Positions 24,462-34,159 are shown, numbered from the stretch's first letter. The stretch is 64,000 nucleotides of DNA from Catalinimonas alkaloidigena (GCF_900100765.1 NZ_FNFO01000003.1:657348-721347); one strand, 5' to 3'. A program made the numbers and translations. Notes: generated from the sequence alone by a model not told the origin.

Positions 24462-27400
24462 TTGCAAGTCACTGATTTTCTACAGCTTTATAAACAGGAT
24501 CCGCTCGTTCAAACGCTGGCTGAAAAGCTGCGCGCGTCCAAGTCGCCGCACCTGCACCTGAAGGGGCTCATCGGCAGCCTCGATGCCGTGGTGGCGGCGG
24601 CGTTGTTCGAACTGCGGCCGTCCACCTTTGTGTACGTATTGCACGATCGGGAAGAAGCGGCCTACTTCATGAACGACCTCCAGTTCCTGTTGCCGAAGCG
24701 TCCTGTGCTGATGTTCCCGACGTCGTACAAGCGGGCGTATCAGTTCGAAGAAGTGGACAACGCGAACGTGCTGCTGCGGGCCGAAGTGCTCAACCACCTG
24801 AACGAACACCGCATGGTGGGTTCACACATCGTGACGTACCCGGAAGCCCTGACCGAAAAAGTGATTAACAAGCGGGCGTTAACCGAAAATACGCTCTCGG
24901 CCAAGGTGGGCGATCAGCTGGACACCAACTTTCTGAACGAGGTGTTAAGCAGCTACGATTTTGAACGAACCGATTTTGTGTACGAGCCTGGACAGTACGC
25001 CATCCGCGGGGGCATCATCGATGTTTACTCCTTTGCAGGCGATCTACCGTTCCGCATCGAATTGTTTGGCGACGAAGTGGAAAGCATCCGTACGTTCGAT
25101 CCCAACACGCAACTGTCCGTCGAGAAACGCGAGTCGGTCGCCATTACGCCCAACGTGCAAACCAAACTTACCGGCGAAAGCCGTGAATCGTTTTTCGGCT
25201 TCGTGCCGGACGGGTGCGTAATTTGGTACAAAGACTGGGACTTAACGCTCGACATCATCGGGCAGTCGTTCGAGAAAGTACAGCAGGTGTTTGACCAGAT
25301 TCTGGAGAAAAACGGCGAACGGGGTGTAGCGTTGCCACCCGATCACCTCTACGAAACGCCGACCAGCTTCGCGAAGAATGCGGCGGCTTATCCCCACATC
25401 GAGTTCGGAAATCGGTTTTCGCGTGAAGGAAGTGCGGCCGACGTCATTCAGTTCGAGGCGCATCCTCAGCCTTCCTTTAACAAGGATTTCCAACTGCTGG
25501 CCGATAACCTGGCCGAAACACAGGCGCAGGAATTTGTCAACATCATCACGGCCGAAATGCCGAAACAGACGGAGCGACTCCAGACTATTTTTGAAGAGTT
25601 GAACCCGCATCTGAAGTTTCAGCCGCTGAACATTTCATTGCGTCAGGGGTTTATCGATGATCTTCAGAAAATCGTCTGTTATACCGACCATCAGATTTTC
25701 GATCGTTTTCACCGGTATCATACCAAAGATCGGTACTCCAAAACCAAGGCGCTTACCCTCAAAGAACTGCAAAGCCTGCAACCTGGCGATTACGTTACTC
25801 ACGTTGACTACGGCATCGGACGGTTTGCCGGGTTGGAAAAAGTAGAGGTCAATGGCAAAGCGCAGGAAGCCATTCGTCTGGTGTACCGCGACGACGATTT
25901 TCTGCTGGTGAGCATCCACGCACTGCACAAAATTGCGCGTTACAGTGGTAAAGAGGGGGGACCGCCGCAGATCAACAAACTGGGTTCGGCCGAGTGGGAC
26001 CAAAAGAAGTCCAAGACAAAAAAGAAAGTCAAGGACATTGCGCGCGAGCTGATCGAACTGTACGCCAAACGCAAAGCAGCCCCCGGCATTCACTACGCTC
26101 CCGACGGCTTTTTGCAGGCCGAGCTGGAATCGTCTTTTATCTACGAAGACACACCCGACCAGGCCAAAGCAACCACCGATGTTAAAAACGACATGGAGCA
26201 GCCATACCCGATGGACCGGTTGGTGTGCGGCGACGTCGGTTTCGGGAAGACCGAAGTGGCGATTCGGGCGGCCTTTAAAGCAGTAGCGAACGGCAAGCAG
26301 GTTGCTGTGCTGGTGCCGACCACCATTCTGGCGTTTCAGCATTTTCGGACGTTCAGCGAACGGTTGGAGCGCTTCCCCGTCACCATCGATTACCTGAACC
26401 GTTTCCGGACCTCGGCGCAAAGCCGGGAAACGTTAAAAAAGACAGAGGAAGGCAAAGTAGACATCTTGATCGGGACACACCGGCTGGTCAGCAAAGACGT
26501 AAAGTTCAAGGACCTGGGTCTGCTGATCGTGGACGAGGAACAAAAATTCGGGGTGAAGGTAAAAGACCGCCTGAAGGAAATGCGGGTCAACGTCGACGTA
26601 CTGACGCTAACGGCCACACCGATTCCCAGGACGCTTCAGTTTTCGCTGATGGGAGCGCGCGACTTGTCGATCATCGCCACGCCTCCGACCAACCGCCAGC
26701 CCGTCACGACCGAGCTTCACGTTTTTAATGAGGAGTTCATTCGCGACGCCATTAGTTTTGAACTGCAGCGGGGTGGGCAGGTATTCTTCGTACACAACCG
26801 CATTCAGGACATCGACGAGATCGCCAACATCATTCTTCGGTTGGTGCCCGACGCCAAAGTCGGAGTGGCACATGGGCAGATGGAGGGGGCCAAGCTTGAA
26901 AAGATCATGATGAAGTTTATGGACGGCGAGTACGACGTGCTGGTCTCCACCAACATTATTGAATCCGGTCTGGACATTCCGAATGCCAATACCATTATTA
27001 TTAACCGCGCGCACATTTTTGGTCTGTCGGACCTGCACCAGATGCGCGGCCGCGTGGGGCGCTCCAACCGGAAAGCATTTTGCTATCTGGTCACCTCGCC
27101 GGTTTCCATGCTCACGTCCGATGCCCGCAAGCGGCTGCAAACCCTGGAAGAATTTTCGGAATTAGGCGATGGCTTCAAGGTAGCCATGCGCGATCTGGAT
27201 ATCCGCGGGGCGGGAAATTTGCTGGGCGGTGAGCAAAGCGGTTTCATTACCGACCTGGGCTTTGAGATGTATCACAAAGTGCTTGACGAAGCCATTCAGG
27301 AACTGAAGGAGAGCGAATTCCGGGATTTGTTTCAACACGAGATCGACTTGAAGCCGGAAGTCCCTGTGCCAGACTGTTCTATCGAAACCGATATGGAAAT

Positions 27401-27836
27401 AATAATTCCAGAGTCTTACGTGGCAAGCATCTCCGAACGGCTCAATTTATATTCAAAACTTGACAGCATTAAAAACGAGGCAGAGCTGGAGAAATTCGTA
27501 GCGTCCATGACCGACCGCTTCGGAGCATTTCCGCCCCAAGTAGAAGATCTGATCCGCACCGTACGGCTGCGCTGGAAGGCGGAACGCGCTGGTTTTGAGA
27601 AGCTCGTATTGAAGGAGAACGTGATGAAAGGGTATTTTCTACCTTCTGATCAGGAAGCGTATTACAAATCTGAAACGTTCGGCCGCATTCTCGATTACGT
27701 ACAGCGCCATCCGAAGACGTGCCGCATGCGCGAAACCAGTAAGCGGCTGATCCTGACAGTACAACACGTCAATTCGATCGAAAAAGCGGCCACAATTCTC
27801 GATCAGATGGTGTCAATTTTAGAAACTAGTTCCTGA
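24462..27836 (+). CDS. mfd: Transcription-repair coupling factor
   Basis: Mfd removes stalled RNA polymerase and recruits UvrA for transcription-coupled repair. The 1124 residues match the family. The start is TTG at 24462 giving MQVTDFLQLYKQDPLVQTL, in the family's usual opening register; no ATG fits. The UvrB-like domain spans about 1-330. The RNA-polymerase-interacting domain (about 440-500) reads GDYVTHVDYGIGRFAGLEKV. Walker A GDVGFGKTEVAIRAAF is near 589, DEEQKFGVKVKDRLKE near 690, and ATPIPRTLQFSLMGARDLS follows. DLHQMRGRVGRSNRKAFCYL marks the second RecA lobe, and a TRCF domain ends the protein. The 78-base gap from recG contains no terminator I could see. Confidence 0.97.
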   Translation: MQVTDFLQLYKQDPLVQTLAEKLRASKSPHLHLKGLIGSLDAVVAAALFELRPSTFVYVLHDREEAAYFMNDLQFLLPKRPVLMFPTSYKRAYQFEEVDNANVLLRAEVLNHLNEHRMVGSHIVTYPEALTEKVINKRALTENTLSAKVGDQLDTNFLNEVLSSYDFERTDFVYEPGQYAIRGGIIDVYSFAGDLPFRIELFGDEVESIRTFDPNTQLSVEKRESVAITPNVQTKLTGESRESFFGFVPDGCVIWYKDWDLTLDIIGQSFEKVQQVFDQILEKNGERGVALPPDHLYETPTSFAKNAAAYPHIEFGNRFSREGSAADVIQFEAHPQPSFNKDFQLLADNLAETQAQEFVNIITAEMPKQTERLQTIFEELNPHLKFQPLNISLRQGFIDDLQKIVCYTDHQIFDRFHRYHTKDRYSKTKALTLKELQSLQPGDYVTHVDYGIGRFAGLEKVEVNGKAQEAIRLVYRDDDFLLVSIHALHKIARYSGKEGGPPQINKLGSAEWDQKKSKTKKKVKDIARELIELYAKRKAAPGIHYAPDGFLQAELESSFIYEDTPDQAKATTDVKNDMEQPYPMDRLVCGDVGFGKTEVAIRAAFKAVANGKQVAVLVPTTILAFQHFRTFSERLERFPVTIDYLNRFRTSAQSRETLKKTEEGKVDILIGTHRLVSKDVKFKDLGLLIVDEEQKFGVKVKDRLKEMRVNVDVLTLTATPIPRTLQFSLMGARDLSIIATPPTNRQPVTTELHVFNEEFIRDAISFELQRGGQVFFVHNRIQDIDEIANIILRLVPDAKVGVAHGQMEGAKLEKIMMKFMDGEYDVLVSTNIIESGLDIPNANTIIINRAHIFGLSDLHQMRGRVGRSNRKAFCYLVTSPVSMLTSDARKRLQTLEEFSELGDGFKVAMRDLDIRGAGNLLGGEQSGFITDLGFEMYHKVLDEAIQELKESEFRDLFQHEIDLKPEVPVPDCSIETDMEIIIPESYVASISERLNLYSKLDSIKNEAELEKFVASMTDRFGAFPPQVEDLIRTVRLRWKAERAGFEKLVLKENVMKGYFLPSDQEAYYKSETFGRILDYVQRHPKTCRMRETSKRLILTVQHVNSIEKAATILDQMVSILETSS

Positions 27837-28038
27837 TCTGACATCCTGTAACTCAGGCGGGTTCTACATTCCAAACGAGAACTTACATCGTTTTTCGGGA
27901 TCGAAAACAAAACCTTACTTTTACAAAGTGATTAGGGCGAACTCCCTATAATTTTCTGATCATTACGGCGTTATCCGTAAGCATTCTATTATTATGAGTC
28001 TTTCCCTAACCAGGAAGATGCACAAATTAAACAGGTAT

Positions 28039-29229
28039 ATGAGCAAAATCACCAGAGCAACCCAATTCGGGTTATCCGTTGCGGCGGCGGCTTGCCTTTT
28101 ATCGGCTTGCTCGAAGCAACACCCAACGGCAACCAACCCTGGGGGCGAGAGCACAGCAACAGGTTTGGCGTACAACGACGACGAAGGATTTCAGGTAGAG
28201 GATTACCTGGAGCAGCCCGAAGGGCCTAACCTGATTCTGATTGAAGGCGGGCGTACAGTGCTGGGTTCTTCTGAAGAAGACATTATTTATTCACGCGACA
28301 ACTTGGAGCGGACGGTAACCATCCCGACGTTCTACATGGATCAGACCGAGGTGGCCAACATCCACTGGCTGGAATACCTGTTCTATGTACAGCGCGACTC
28401 TGCCGAGGAGGTGTACACGGCGGCCCTGCCGGATACCACCGTTTGGTTGTCGGATTTGGCGTACAACGATCCTTATGTAGATCACTACTTGCGCTACCCC
28501 GGTTTCCGGTATTACCCGGTAGTAGGAGTTACCTGGGAACAGGCCAACGACTACTGCAAATGGCGTACGGCCGTTGTAAACCAAAAGTTAGCCGAAGATG
28601 CAGGCATCGAAGTTCCGGAAGGTGGCGGTCGTATTCCGCTGGAATCGGGCGTTGTGTTACCGGCCTATCGTCTGCCTTCTGAAGCTGAATGGGAATACGC
28701 TGCACAGGCGTTGATCGGTACGCAGTATGGCGACGAAAACCAGACGCACAAACGTATTTATCCTTGGGATGGCCATGCGCTCCGTAACCCTTACGGCAAG
28801 CAGATGGGTAACTTCCTGGCGAACTTCAAGCGCGGTCGTGGTGACTATGCCGGTATCGCTGGTAAACTAAACGACGGTGCTATGATCACCGATCAGATTT
28901 ACGCTTACCCCCCGAACGACTTCGGTTTGTATAACATGGCCGGTAACGTAAACGAATGGGTGTACGATGTATACCGTCCGCTGACGTTCCAACAAGTCTC
29001 TGACTTCAACCCGTTGCGTCGTGATGGCTACATGGACGAAGCCGATGGCTACGGAAAGGACGATTCTTATTCGCTGATCGATGACCACGTACGCGTCTAC
29101 AAAGGTGGTTCCTGGAAAGACGTTGCTTACTGGCTCTCGCCTGGAACACGCCGCTACCTGGCTGAAGATTCCAGCACTGCCACCATCGGTTTCCGCTGCG
29201 CCATGATCCGCGCCGGTACCAACTACTAA
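28039..29229 (+). CDS. gldJ: Gliding motility lipoprotein GldJ (formylglycine-generating-like fold)
   Basis: GldJ is an outer-membrane lipoprotein that stabilises the gliding/type IX secretion machinery. The N-terminus MSKITRATQFGLSVAAAACLLSAC has a lipobox Cys24. The mature domain has the SUMF1/FGE-sulfatase fold: PNLILIEGGRTVLGSS, FYMDQTEVANIHWLEYLFY, GVTWEQANDYCKWRTA, YRLPSEAEWEYAA, NDFGLYNMAGNVNEWVYD and RVYKGGSWKD. These match GldJ/GldK proteins; GldJ is favoured because no gldL, gldM or gldN follow. The catalytic cysteines of true FGEs are not expected. ATGs at 27994 and 28018 are alternative starts. A bidirectional terminator follows. Confidence 0.83.
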   Translation: MSKITRATQFGLSVAAAACLLSACSKQHPTATNPGGESTATGLAYNDDEGFQVEDYLEQPEGPNLILIEGGRTVLGSSEEDIIYSRDNLERTVTIPTFYMDQTEVANIHWLEYLFYVQRDSAEEVYTAALPDTTVWLSDLAYNDPYVDHYLRYPGFRYYPVVGVTWEQANDYCKWRTAVVNQKLAEDAGIEVPEGGGRIPLESGVVLPAYRLPSEAEWEYAAQALIGTQYGDENQTHKRIYPWDGHALRNPYGKQMGNFLANFKRGRGDYAGIAGKLNDGAMITDQIYAYPPNDFGLYNMAGNVNEWVYDVYRPLTFQQVSDFNPLRRDGYMDEADGYGKDDSYSLIDDHVRVYKGGSWKDVAYWLSPGTRRYLAEDSSTATIGFRCAMIRAGTNY

Positions 29230-29254
29230 TCGAAAATACGATATTGCTCAATAG

Positions 29255-29285
29255 AAAAGCGGATGACGAGTCATCCGCTTTTTTT
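29255..29285. terminator. Bidirectional terminator between gldJ and comF
   Basis: AAAAGCGGATGA (29255-29266), loop CGAG, TCATCCGCTTTT (29271-29282), then more Ts. The stop of comF lies at 29291, so both convergent genes can end here. Confidence 0.9.
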
Positions 29286-29290
29286 ATGCT

Positions 29291-30007
29291 CTATACATTT
29301 GCAATGGCCGCGACACTTAGGGAAGCGACACCCGCCGCTACCAACGGTTGCGCCGCTGCTTCGAGGGTTGCCCCCGTGGTAACGACATCGTCTACCAACA
29401 GCACGTGTTTGCCTCGCAAGCGAGCCGGATCAGTAACCCGGTATATTCCTTCCGCATTGACCCAACGGTCCAGCCTGTTTTTTTGCGTTTGGGTTTTACG
29501 GTCTGCTTCCCGCACCAGCAAGTCGTCTGCATACGCAACGTTCAGCGTGCGAGCGAGCCCTTCTCCGAACATCCCACTCTGGTTATACCCACGCCAACGC
29601 TCTCGTTTCTTATGCAACGGCACCGGTACAATCAGGTCGAATGTATCCTTGAAATCATCTATTAAAATCTGTCCGTACCACTCGCCGACGGCCGTACCAA
29701 TTTCTTTCTCACCTTTGTACTTGAGTCGATGGATGAGTCGCTGTACTTTGCCTTGTTTCGAATAGTGCAGGAGTGCCATGCCATGCTGCAGGGTTACGCG
29801 CCCCCAGAGTTTTTGTACCAGCGGGTTTTCGCCGGACTCCTCATGGAAATCGGTTTGGGGCAGAAGGGCACGGCACGTCAGACAGATTAGGTTTTCGCCG
29901 GCCACCAACTCGCTGTCACAGGCACGACAGTAATGTGGGTACAACAACGAAACTAAATCGTCGGCATAACACTTTAAAGTAGAGATTACCGTTTGTATTT
30001 TATTCAT
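29291..30007 (-). CDS. ComF family phosphoribosyltransferase-like protein
   Basis: A 238-residue protein of the ComF/GntX family, associated with DNA uptake or catabolism of external DNA. A zinc-ribbon is made by Cys27, Cys30, Cys42 and Cys45 (YPHYCRACDSELVAGENLICLTC in parts). LIHRLKYKGEKEIGTAVGEW and DLIVPVPLHKKRERWRGYNQS are the family signatures, and VLLVDDVVTTGATLEAAAQPL near residue 200 is the PRPP-binding motif. Whether it binds a nucleotide substrate is not known. Its ATG occupies 30005-30007 and overlaps, on the opposite strand, the start codon of the neighbouring gene. Confidence 0.9.
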   Translation of the reverse strand: MNKIQTVISTLKCYADDLVSLLYPHYCRACDSELVAGENLICLTCRALLPQTDFHEESGENPLVQKLWGRVTLQHGMALLHYSKQGKVQRLIHRLKYKGEKEIGTAVGEWYGQILIDDFKDTFDLIVPVPLHKKRERWRGYNQSGMFGEGLARTLNVAYADDLLVREADRKTQTQKNRLDRWVNAEGIYRVTDPARLRGKHVLLVDDVVTTGATLEAAAQPLVAAGVASLSVAAIANV

Positions 30008-30344
30008 GGAAGTAGATAATCTGGAGTTTCAGTGGCAGCAGGTGGTAACTTGGTTTCGGGATCGTTTTGGTAAAGCGCCCGACCTCAATGCCGTGTTGTT
30101 TCTGATCGGTGTACGCGAGTTGGGTCAAGGCTTCAAAAACTTTTCAAAGGAGCAGAAGCAAGACCTGATGCACATTGCCATTTGCCGTGTGTTGAGCCCC
30201 TCAGGGTATTACGAATTGGAAGGCCACGACGAAGAAGGCTGGCCCCATTGGCGCTTGGTTCAGAAACTTCCCCGGTATGATTTACTGTCGCAGGAAGAGT
30301 TTCTGAAAGCTCACATTATCAGCTACATGCAGGCAGAATTATAA
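30006..30344 (+). CDS. Conserved hypothetical protein of 112 aa
   Basis: No function recognised. The 112 residues are soluble and mildly acidic, with a helical look (FQWQQVVTWFRDRFGKAPDLNAVLFLIGVRELG in parts). VREL and the C-terminal LSQEEFLKAHIISYMQAEL suggest a compact helical fold. From memory, similar short proteins occur beside comF in Cytophagales. Its start codon overlaps that of the divergent comF gene in the tetranucleotide CATG, so the promoters of the two genes must lie in each other's coding region. Confidence 0.75.
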   Translation: MEVDNLEFQWQQVVTWFRDRFGKAPDLNAVLFLIGVRELGQGFKNFSKEQKQDLMHIAICRVLSPSGYYELEGHDEEGWPHWRLVQKLPRYDLLSQEEFLKAHIISYMQAEL

Positions 30345-30465
30345 CACTTGGTTTTTCATTTTTTTCGTACATACGTCTAAGCTTGGCGCATTAGTATCAT
30401 CATTTGATCAACTCTTTGTGTTTCGTTAATTTACGTAAAGCGTTGAGGAACTCTATCTTTTGCTT

Positions 30466-30600
30466 TTCGAGAGGGAACAAGAAGAAGCTGATCGTAGCAG
30501 GATCGCTCGTCTTTCTTCCCTAGTGCTGATAATCGATTCACCTCGTTATCGGGTTATCCTTCGGGAGGACTTCATGGTTCCCTGCGCTGCGCAGGTTTTT
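30466..30600 (+). ncRNA. Candidate structured RNA or leader ending in a terminator
   Basis: Elements in order: AGGGAA (30472-30477) paired with TTCCCT (30516-30521) enclosing GATC/GATC; GATAA (30528-30532) with TTATC (30546-30550); TCC-TTCG-GGA (30557-30566), a UUCG tetraloop closed by C-G; and the terminator hairpin CCTGCG-CTG-CGCAGG (30581-30595) followed by five Ts. Upstream, TATCTTTT at 30454-30461 differs from the -7 consensus by one base. It resembles no RNA family I can name. It may be a small RNA or an attenuating leader of the next gene. Confidence 0.35.
30581..30600 (+). terminator. GC hairpin with T-tract upstream of the DUF4175-type gene
   Basis: CCTGCG (30581-30586), loop CTG, CGCAGG (30590-30595), five Ts (30596-30600), 52 bases before the next start codon. 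No gene ends here, so an upstream transcript within the intergenic region is implied. Confidence 0.55.
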
Positions 30601-30652
30601 AGCTCATCGGGCTTGCCCACAATCGGTCGTTAACTCACTACTCCTTTTGCAC

Positions 30653-33600
30653 ATGAAAGACCAGCTTCTTTTCACCCAGCTTCGTTCTTATAAAAAGAAG
30701 TTTTTTCTCCATGAGCTTACGCGCGGCTTGCTCACCTTCGTAGGATTTCTGCTGGTAGGGTATCTGGTAACGGTAGGGTTAGAGTACCTCGGGCATTTCC
30801 CCACGTGGCTACGTGCCATTCTGTTTTTCTCGTTCCTTGGGTTTGTCGTGTATACGCTGGTGCGCTGGATCGCGATTCCGGCTTATCACCTGATCTACCT
30901 GGATCGGAACCTGAGTGACGAAAAAGCCGCCGTCATGGTAGGCAAAGCTTATCCGGATATTGCCGACAAACTGCTCAACACCGTGCAGTTGTACCGCCAG
31001 GCCGATCAGCAGCAGGATGCGTTACTCACAGCTAGTTTGCAGCAGAAGAGTGCCTTCCTCTCGCGTTTCCGCTTCCCTGATGCGGTCGACATGCGCGATA
31101 ATCTTCAGTTGCTGAAGTACATCGTCCCGCTGACGTTGTTGCTGGGTTTACTTTATCTTATCATTCCCCAGCTGTTCTCGGAAGGAACTACCCGCCTGGT
31201 CCATTACAAACAAGAATTTCTGCCGCAGGCGCCATTTCAATTCCAACTGCTCAACGCCGACCAAACCGCGTTTCGCAACGAAGACTTTACGGTGCGGCTG
31301 CAAATGACAGGCGAAGCCCTGCCCGAGCAAGTGTTTCTGATGTCGGACAACCGCCGTTATAAACTCGAAAAGACCAGTGCTAATGAATATGAATACACAT
31401 TTCGGAATGTGCAGCGCGACCTGAATTTTTCGTTTGTAGCCGCTGGGTTTTCGTCGTCGTCGTATCACGTACCGATGATCTTCCGTCCGGAGATCACGTC
31501 GTTCGATGCCGAGCTGATCTATCCGTCTTACCTGAAACGTTCGGCCGAAACCCTCAGTAACACCGGGAACTTCACCATTCCCGCGGGAACGCGTGTCAAC
31601 TGGGTGTTTCGTGCAGCCCATGTGGATAGCCTCGTTTTCCAGTTTGAAGGCGAGTCGAAGGCAGAAGCCACGCAGATGTCGCCGGCGCTGTTCTCCTATT
31701 CGCGCACACTGCTGGAATCTGCAGATTATGAAATCCAGCTGCGTAACGAATACAGTTCCAACCGTGATCGCCTGGCGTATCGGGCTGAAGTGGTGCCTGA
31801 TCAGTTCCCCTCCATTACGCTGGAAAAGCAAGCCGATACGACCCTGTTTTCCTACCTGGGTCTGATGGGTCAGGTCACGGACGACTATGGACTGACGGGT
31901 CTTTACCTGGTTTATCGGGTGCTGGATACACAAAAGCCCGATCAGGAAACCAAGTATCAGCGGCTCAACATCGGCTTGCGTTCTGACCAAGCCAGTCAGA
32001 ACTATTTTTACTCTTGGGCACTGGACGCGTTGAAATTGCAGCCCGGCCAGGCGCTCGAATACTACGTTCAGGTTTTCGATAACGATGGGATAAACGGACC
32101 GAAGTCTTCTAAGACACCCGTGCAAAAGTTTCAGGTTCCTCAGAAAGAAGCCATCCAGGAGCAGCTGGCCAACCAAGCACAAGCTACCGAACAGGATATT
32201 CAACAGATCCTCTCGCAAACGCGCCAGCTCAACCGTGAATGGAAAGAAACGCGCGAACGACTCGCCTCCAAAAAGAATCTGACATATCAGGATCAGAAAA
32301 TGATGGAGGACCTGATGAAGCGGCAGCAGGAGTTAAAAGAACAGATCGCACAAATGCAGGAACAATATCAGTCCCTGCAACAACAGAAAGATCGCTTTTC
32401 GAACGAGTCCCCTGAGGTACAGGAAAAAGCCGAGCAACTGGAGAACCTGCTCAGCGAGCTGCAAAATGACGAAACGCAAAAGATGCTGGAAGAGCTTCAG
32501 CGGATGTTGCAGGAACGCATGGACCCGCAAGAGCTGCAGAAGATGATGCAGCAGATGGAAAAGAAAGACCGTAATCTGGAGAATGAGTTGGATCGCGCGC
32601 TAGAACTATACAAGCGTTTGAAGCTTGACGAGCAGATCGAGGAAACCATCGCCAAGGTTGACGAGATGCAGAAGGAGCAGGAAAACCTGGCCGATCAGGA
32701 GAAATCTCAAAAAGCCGACCCAAAAAAAAATAAAGATTCTGCGAAAGAAGGGGAGTCGAAAGACCAAAAAGGAGAGCAACAGACGGGCGATAAAGATCAG
32801 CAGAACAAGGAGTCTCAACAGAATGATCAGCGTGCCGGCGACCAAAACAAACAGGACCCGCCTCAACAAGGAAACCAAAACGACAAGCAATCCCCCGAAG
32901 AATCACCCAAATCGCAGGAGCAGCTTTCTCAGGAGCAAGAGCAACTCAACAAAGAGTTTGAGCAATTGAAAGAAGATTTCGAGAAGATGAACAAGCTCAA
33001 CGAGCAACTGGAGCGGCCCAAAGATATGTCGGAAGCGGAATCGCAACGCCAGGATGCCAGTCAGGAGATGCAGAAGGCCCTCCAGCAGTTAAAACAGAAT
33101 CAGTCGCAAAAGGGACAGCAATCACAAAAAAATGCCGCCCAGAAAATGCAACAGTTGAGCCAACAACTTTCAGAAATGAAGATGTCAATGGCCCAACAGC
33201 AGGCAATGGAGAACATGGACGACCTGCGCATGATTCTGGAAAACTTGGTGAATCTTTCGTTCGACCAGGAACAGTTGATGAAAGACTTTCGCTCCATGCG
33301 TCAGTCCGATCCCCGTTTTATCGAGCTAGCCCAACAGCAGTTGAAGCTCCGTGAAGATGCCCGAATTGTAGAAGACAGTCTGCAGGCCCTGGCCAAACGC
33401 GTCTTCCAGATCCAATCGTTCGTCACTCGCGAAGTGAGTGCCATGAACGATCACATGGATTCCAGCATTGATGCGCTCCGGCGCCGTCGTCCCGCCGAGT
33501 CCATGTCCAATCAGCAATACGCCATGACCTCCATGAATAACTTGGCCCTTATGCTAAGCGACGCGCTCAAGCAAATGCAACAGCAGATGGCTTCCATGAT

Positions 33601-34159
33601 GTCCGGTCAGCAAATGATTCAGAGTCAGTCGCAACCGATGCCGGGTTTAGGTGAAATGCAGCAGCAATTAAACCAACAAATGCAAGACCTTATGCGTAGT
33701 GGTAAAGACGGGAGGGTGTTGTCGGAACAGCTGGCTAAGTTAGCTTTGCAACAAGAGCAACTTCGCCGAGCTTTGCAGAAGGTAGCACAACAAAATGCGG
33801 CGCAAGAGATGCAGCAAGGAGAGAAGGGGATGGGAGGTCAGATGTTGAAAGAGATTCAACGGGAGATGGAGAAGACCGAAGAAGATCTGGTAAACAAGCG
33901 GTTGTCATCCGAATTGCTTGAACGGCAAAAGCGAATGACGACACGTTTGCTCGAAGCAGAAAAGGCAATGAAAGAGCAGGAATTAGATCCTAATCGAGAA
34001 TCTAAGACGGCCAAGAGCAGAAATCCATCAAATTCCCCTAACTTCGAAGAGTACTTAAAATTGCGTCGTCAACAGGTCGAAATTTTAAAATCCGTCAACC
34101 CAACGCTCTCTCCGTTTTACAAAGAAGAGACAAACCGCTATTTTTCAAATATACCTTAA
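30653..34159 (+). CDS. Large membrane/coiled-coil protein, DUF4175-like
   Basis: A 1168-residue protein of unknown function matching, from memory, DUF4175 proteins of Bacteroidota. Hydrophobic segments near residues 23-45, 50-75 and 155-175 (LLTFVGFLLVGYLVTVGL, AILFFSFLGFVVYTLV, YIVPLTLLLGLLYLIIP) anchor it; a beta-rich Ig-like region follows to about 490 (RPEITSFDAELIYPSYLKR). The second half is extremely rich in Gln, Glu and Lys, with long coiled-coil helices and a low-complexity stretch (about 680-780, e.g. KDQKGEQQTGDKDQQNKES). ATG at 30653. The ATPase-like gene begins three bases after the stop. Probably periplasmic, perhaps a structural scaffold; that is inference. Confidence 0.7.
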   Translation: MKDQLLFTQLRSYKKKFFLHELTRGLLTFVGFLLVGYLVTVGLEYLGHFPTWLRAILFFSFLGFVVYTLVRWIAIPAYHLIYLDRNLSDEKAAVMVGKAYPDIADKLLNTVQLYRQADQQQDALLTASLQQKSAFLSRFRFPDAVDMRDNLQLLKYIVPLTLLLGLLYLIIPQLFSEGTTRLVHYKQEFLPQAPFQFQLLNADQTAFRNEDFTVRLQMTGEALPEQVFLMSDNRRYKLEKTSANEYEYTFRNVQRDLNFSFVAAGFSSSSYHVPMIFRPEITSFDAELIYPSYLKRSAETLSNTGNFTIPAGTRVNWVFRAAHVDSLVFQFEGESKAEATQMSPALFSYSRTLLESADYEIQLRNEYSSNRDRLAYRAEVVPDQFPSITLEKQADTTLFSYLGLMGQVTDDYGLTGLYLVYRVLDTQKPDQETKYQRLNIGLRSDQASQNYFYSWALDALKLQPGQALEYYVQVFDNDGINGPKSSKTPVQKFQVPQKEAIQEQLANQAQATEQDIQQILSQTRQLNREWKETRERLASKKNLTYQDQKMMEDLMKRQQELKEQIAQMQEQYQSLQQQKDRFSNESPEVQEKAEQLENLLSELQNDETQKMLEELQRMLQERMDPQELQKMMQQMEKKDRNLENELDRALELYKRLKLDEQIEETIAKVDEMQKEQENLADQEKSQKADPKKNKDSAKEGESKDQKGEQQTGDKDQQNKESQQNDQRAGDQNKQDPPQQGNQNDKQSPEESPKSQEQLSQEQEQLNKEFEQLKEDFEKMNKLNEQLERPKDMSEAESQRQDASQEMQKALQQLKQNQSQKGQQSQKNAAQKMQQLSQQLSEMKMSMAQQQAMENMDDLRMILENLVNLSFDQEQLMKDFRSMRQSDPRFIELAQQQLKLREDARIVEDSLQALAKRVFQIQSFVTREVSAMNDHMDSSIDALRRRRPAESMSNQQYAMTSMNNLALMLSDALKQMQQQMASMMSGQQMIQSQSQPMPGLGEMQQQLNQQMQDLMRSGKDGRVLSEQLAKLALQQEQLRRALQKVAQQNAAQEMQQGEKGMGGQMLKEIQREMEKTEEDLVNKRLSSELLERQKRMTTRLLEAEKAMKEQELDPNRESKTAKSRNPSNSPNFEEYLKLRRQQVEILKSVNPTLSPFYKEETNRYFSNIP

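Larger units (their letters stand above)
30345..30652. other. 308-base intergenic region with a possible structured RNA
   Basis: No reading frame with credible content. The second half carries several inverted repeats ending in a GC hairpin with a T-tract; see the ncRNA candidate at 30466-30600. GGG-CTTG-CCC at 30609-30618 is one more small hairpin before the DUF4175-type gene. Confidence 0.5.

Noticed and set aside
31148-32218. Minus-strand reading frame of 356 codons inside the DUF4175-type gene
   Set aside because: The plus-strand protein has membrane segments and family-like content over the same bases; the minus frame shows no motif.
32700-33400. Apparent repetitive Gln/Glu/Lys coding DNA as a tandem repeat
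   Set aside because: The bases do not repeat in a fixed unit; it is compositional bias of coiled-coil protein sequence.
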